Positions 57,735 through 59,902 of a stretch of DNA of 59,902 nt are shown here, piece by piece. Every line of letters starts with the position of its first letter. Positions within the stretch are counted from its first letter, which is position 1. The position numbers were made by a program, and so were the translations under genes. The DNA lies in IMG/VR virus record IMGVR_UViG_3300025323_000513, positions 1 through 59,902 of that record; one strand, written 5' to 3'. The notes under the pieces are model-generated. The model saw nothing but the letters and a program-made list of their open reading frames with translations, was not told the DNA's origin and ran no database searches. Source of the stretch: a virus.

Positions 57735-58925
57735 TTACTTGCCACTTTTCACTGCAGCCTTGGCTGGCTTTTTGGGCTTATCTTCTGTCTTTGAATCTCG
57801 AAGGTCTTTTTCGAACTTCTGTTCAGGTGTCGGCTCAGGCACTTGTTCGCCTTTCAATTCAGCGATCTTCTTCTGAGCAAATTCCTGTACTCGTGCGAAT
57901 CCGTCCTCGAGGACATCTGGTCGCATCGACTCTATTGCGGACCAGCTGCGGGTCTGGAAGGCGTACTCAAGCGCATCAGTTTTGTTTTTCTTTTCCTGTG
58001 CGCCTGTGCTTGGCCAGATTGATACGAGGTAACCCTCGATTTCCTCAAGCCATCGCTTTCTTTCAAGGACCCACTTACGCTTATCTTCTTCTGTGCGGAT
58101 CAACTCTCCGGCATCTCGCACTGCTGGGCTAAAACGTGCGGTTGCAGGGTCTTTGATGACTGCCTCGATTGCCGGTGCAAAGTCCTCGTAGGTAGGGTTT
58201 TTGAAGACCTTTCCGTCCAAGAGATTGCCTCGACCCTTGAGGACAGTTGCCTGTCGCCACACCTCTCGGTTTTTTCGAGTGATGAGCTCATGGCGTTCCA
58301 TCAATACCAAGACATCGAATTCGTATGCGGCGTTTTTCTCTGCCTGCATCTTTACTCCGGTCTTGGTAAATTCCTTGCGACCATCCTCATCTACTTCCTG
58401 TTCCATTCGATCCGACACACGCCCTGTGGCGATGATGTGGAGTGGCGACTGGACCATTGGTATTGAGAAGTTTCGGTTCCAGTCGGACTTGATTGCCATC
58501 CAGTCTTGGATTTGGAACGTCTGGCGATTAAGCTTTCGCTTGTACGCCTCTTGGAAGTCCATCCAGATGTGAGTGATACTGTCGATCACCACAATGTCTG
58601 AATATCCATCCGTACAGAGTTTCATTGCCGTTACCAAGTCAGCGAGCGAGTGTGTCTCGCGCACCACCGCCTCAATCCCATGCTCTTTGAAAAGCGGGAC
58701 CAAAAACTTTGATGCTTTCTCGGTGTCGATAAGGACAATTGGCTTTGTACTTGCGATCTTCTTGTGAAGACCGATTGCTACTAATGCGGCACTCCAGCTT
58801 TTGCCTGTGCCCGGCTCTCCCTCAAAGGCTGCTTTGAAGTAGGGCTTTGTGTTTCCGATTGCGGTGAAGAAACTTTCTTCGTCCACTATCGGGACCACCT
58901 TCCTTTCTAATGTTTGTGTTGTCAT
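57735..58925 (-). CDS. RecA/Sak4-like P-loop ATPase (phage 2)
   Basis: A 396-aa protein with Walker A GEPGTGKSWS at 36-45 and a Walker B strand DIVVIDSITHIWMDF near 108-122. The C-terminal 40 residues are Lys/Ala-rich. Same length and layout as 20035-21180. The pseudoknot follows its stop by about 15 nt. Likely a recombinase or annealing-type protein of the replication module. Confidence 0.8.
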   Translation of the reverse strand: MTTQTLERKVVPIVDEESFFTAIGNTKPYFKAAFEGEPGTGKSWSAALVAIGLHKKIASTKPIVLIDTEKASKFLVPLFKEHGIEAVVRETHSLADLVTAMKLCTDGYSDIVVIDSITHIWMDFQEAYKRKLNRQTFQIQDWMAIKSDWNRNFSIPMVQSPLHIIATGRVSDRMEQEVDEDGRKEFTKTGVKMQAEKNAAYEFDVLVLMERHELITRKNREVWRQATVLKGRGNLLDGKVFKNPTYEDFAPAIEAVIKDPATARFSPAVRDAGELIRTEEDKRKWVLERKRWLEEIEGYLVSIWPSTGAQEKKNKTDALEYAFQTRSWSAIESMRPDVLEDGFARVQEFAQKKIAELKGEQVPEPTPEQKFEKDLRDSKTEDKPKKPAKAAVKSGK

Positions 58926-59003
58926 AGTTTTTTAGCTATTGACTCCACGAAGGGGTCTTTGATACGATGTATCTACGGTAAGAGGCCTCCTTCGGGGGGT
59001 CTT

Positions 59004-59297
59004 TTATTTTTTGAATAATTTAGTAATTCGCTTATCTGCCTCAGTCAGCATCGTTTTGTTGATCTGACTCATGATTTCTTTGAGCAATGCATCTCTGATG
59101 ATTCCGTGTGCCATGGTGATAGCTAGGTCATCTTCAGGATCAACATTGGTCAGCTTTCCCATGAGTTCGCCTGTGTAATGGGCTACCTCATCGAGGGCTT
59201 CTGGAAGGATTCGCTCATCGACTATTGCCGGAGCTCTATCTTTGACCAGTTTCAACGCCTCCCTCGCTAGCGTTCTCATCTTTTCTTGATTCGGCAT
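59004..59297 (-). CDS. Conserved early protein, unknown (phage 2)
   Basis: A 97-aa helical protein. MRTLAREALKLVKDRAPAIVDERILP and ADKRITKLFKK are strongly shared with 21259-21561. It overlaps the SymE-like gene by 61 nt out of frame, as in the other phage. An internal ATG at 59279 is an alternative start. Confidence 0.65.
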   Translation of the reverse strand: MPNQEKMRTLAREALKLVKDRAPAIVDERILPEALDEVAHYTGELMGKLTNVDPEDDLAITMAHGIIRDALLKEIMSQINKTMLTEADKRITKLFKK

Positions 59298-59547
59298 TGT
59301 TTGATTCTTGAATTCGCTGCAATTGAAACTCTTTTTTCTCTTTGCGCTTTTTTTGGTTTTGAAGGCTTAGAGGAGTATTCTTCTGCAATCGAATTTCTTT
59401 AGGCTGATAATTGATATCGACTTGATCGCCTATGCTGAGTCGATATTTTGTCGTGAGCCATTTACCTTCAAGGATTAAGGCTGGTATGCCTGGTCGCCTG
59501 TAGGTAACAGCTCGTGTGGTGTTGAGTGTTTTCTTCATTGTTAGCAT
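59236..59547 (-). CDS. SymE-like (AbrB-fold) small protein (phage 2)
   Basis: Start taken at ATG 59547 (MLTMKK), which matches the phage 1 start; a TTG at 59580 would add 11 residues. VTYRRPGIPALILEGKWL and YRLSIGDQVDINYQPKEIRLQKN match the SymE-like barrel. The C-terminus is basic and helical. Two AUGs lie in the structured RNA copy C. Confidence 0.72.
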   Translation of the reverse strand: MLTMKKTLNTTRAVTYRRPGIPALILEGKWLTTKYRLSIGDQVDINYQPKEIRLQKNTPLSLQNQKKRKEKKEFQLQRIQESNNAESRKDENASEGGVETGQR

Positions 59548-59582
59548 CTGGACCCGTCGGACCGATCCCTTTCGGGACAATG
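59536..59582 (-). promoter_or_regulatory. Structured 5' RNA element, copy C (SymE-like gene, phage 2)
   Basis: CAUUGUCCC-GAAA-GGGA, AUCGGUCC-GACG-GGUCC, AGAUGCUAACAAUG. The first hairpin and outer stem are perfect; the second stem has one U-U mismatch. The AUG of the SymE-like gene is in the 3' side of the outer stem. Confidence 0.7.
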
Positions 59583-59595
59583 ATTAATTGGCTAG

Positions 59596-59609
59596 TAATT
59601 TCGACCTTT
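59596..59609 (-). promoter_or_regulatory. Conserved 14-bp box upstream of early operon (phage 2)
   Basis: Identical to 22222-22235: TAATTTCGACCTTT. It lies between the gap terminator and the first early gene, as in phage 1. Confidence 0.5.
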
Positions 59610-59631
59610 TTGGTGAACTGCGGAGCAATAC

Positions 59632-59661
59632 AAAAAGCCCCGCTTTTCAGCGAGGCTTTTT
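59632..59661 (-). terminator. gap terminator
   Basis: AAAAAGCC-CGCT / AGCG-GGCTTTTT stem with a TTTC loop and T-run on both strands, 23 bp after the gap stop. Confidence 0.88.
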
Positions 59662-59683
59662 CTTCGATATTGTGATTTAAGCT

Positions 59684-59902
59684 CTATTTCTGTCCGTCCC
59701 GGCCATTTGTCCAAATGCCTGCGTTTATCCTCATCTGTCTCCCTTCTTCTTCTGGGAGGAGGTAGGATGCCGCCGCAATGACATGGCGAACCAATGTATG
59801 GGTGTACCCTATTTCGTTGTCATACCAAGCTAAAACCTTCACCAAATCACCCCCGACTACTCTGGTAAACGTCAGATCAGCAATCGAGGCGTGCTTGTTC
59901 CC
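59684..59902 (-). CDS. gap: Glyceraldehyde-3-phosphate dehydrogenase, C-terminal 72 codons
   Basis: A partial gene; the 5' end lies beyond the right edge. The product reads in frame from the last base: ADLTFTRVVGGDLVKVLAWYDNE, then IGYTHTLVRHVIAA and a 30-residue extension ending RDGQK. The WYDNE-x-GY motif near the end is the NAD-binding C-terminal segment of GAPDH, the glycolytic enzyme that oxidises glyceraldehyde-3-phosphate. The gene is the insertion target, and its last codons are probably supplied by the phage. It is followed by its own terminator. The C-terminal extension is longer than usual. Confidence 0.95.
   Translation of the reverse strand, partial: GNKHASIADLTFTRVVGGDLVKVLAWYDNEIGYTHTLVRHVIAAASYLLPEEEGRQMRINAGIWTNGRDGQK

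Overview
The window is almost entirely a tandem of two related temperate phage genomes inserted at the 3' end of a bacterial gap gene (glyceraldehyde-3-phosphate dehydrogenase). Nearly every gene is on the minus strand, so the window reads from right to left. The C-terminal 72 codons of gap enter at the right edge (59684-59902). Stops are standard and TGA terminates genes. Most starts follow A/T-rich leaders with no purine Shine-Dalgarno sequence. The endolysins imply a host with peptidoglycan. SD-poor leaders, mid GC and the YerC-like and SppA genes would fit a Patescibacteria/CPR-type bacterium, but that assignment is an inference with about even odds.

Element 2 (about 22.4-59.68 kb) begins just after gap. 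Its early block is: structured 5' RNA plus SymE-like protein, small protein, RecA/Sak4-like ATPase, pseudoknot, O-like replication protein with an origin inside its gene, RusA, C5 methyltransferase, HTH/zinc protein and ParB-methyltransferase. A podovirus-type virion module follows (TerS, TerL, portal, scaffold, capsid, tubular tail proteins, fibres, LysM and internal virion proteins), then lysis genes. Cargo of about 10.5 kb comes next: a five-gene restriction/defence operon (SF2 helicase, N4/N6 methyltransferase, C5 methyltransferase, DUF3883-type nuclease, DUF3644/HEPN protein), an SppA-like protease, a YerC/TrpR-like regulator and a phosphoribosyltransferase. The element closes with a second-site RNA motif, a tyrosine integrase, a small Xis candidate and an attachment-site region.

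Element 1 (1 to about 22.4 kb, left end off-window) starts with a second, different GAPDH C-terminal tail (22315-22410). Its early block is homologous and collinear with that of element 2. Its virion module is unrelated: a long-tailed HK97-type siphovirus with a portal-MuF fusion, prohead protease, HK97 capsid, tail assembly chaperone with a -1 frameshift, and tape measure. Its lysis cassette is homologous to that of element 2.

The two phages therefore share integration target, replication, recombination, methylation and lysis modules, and differ in virion type and in origin iteron sequence. The most notable signals are: co-linear but sequence-diverged iterons flanked by DnaA boxes; a covarying pseudoknot; a three-copy structured RNA at start codons; a five-copy TAATTCCTAC element before element-2 transcription units; phage-borne gap tails; and the HEPN-linked restriction operon.
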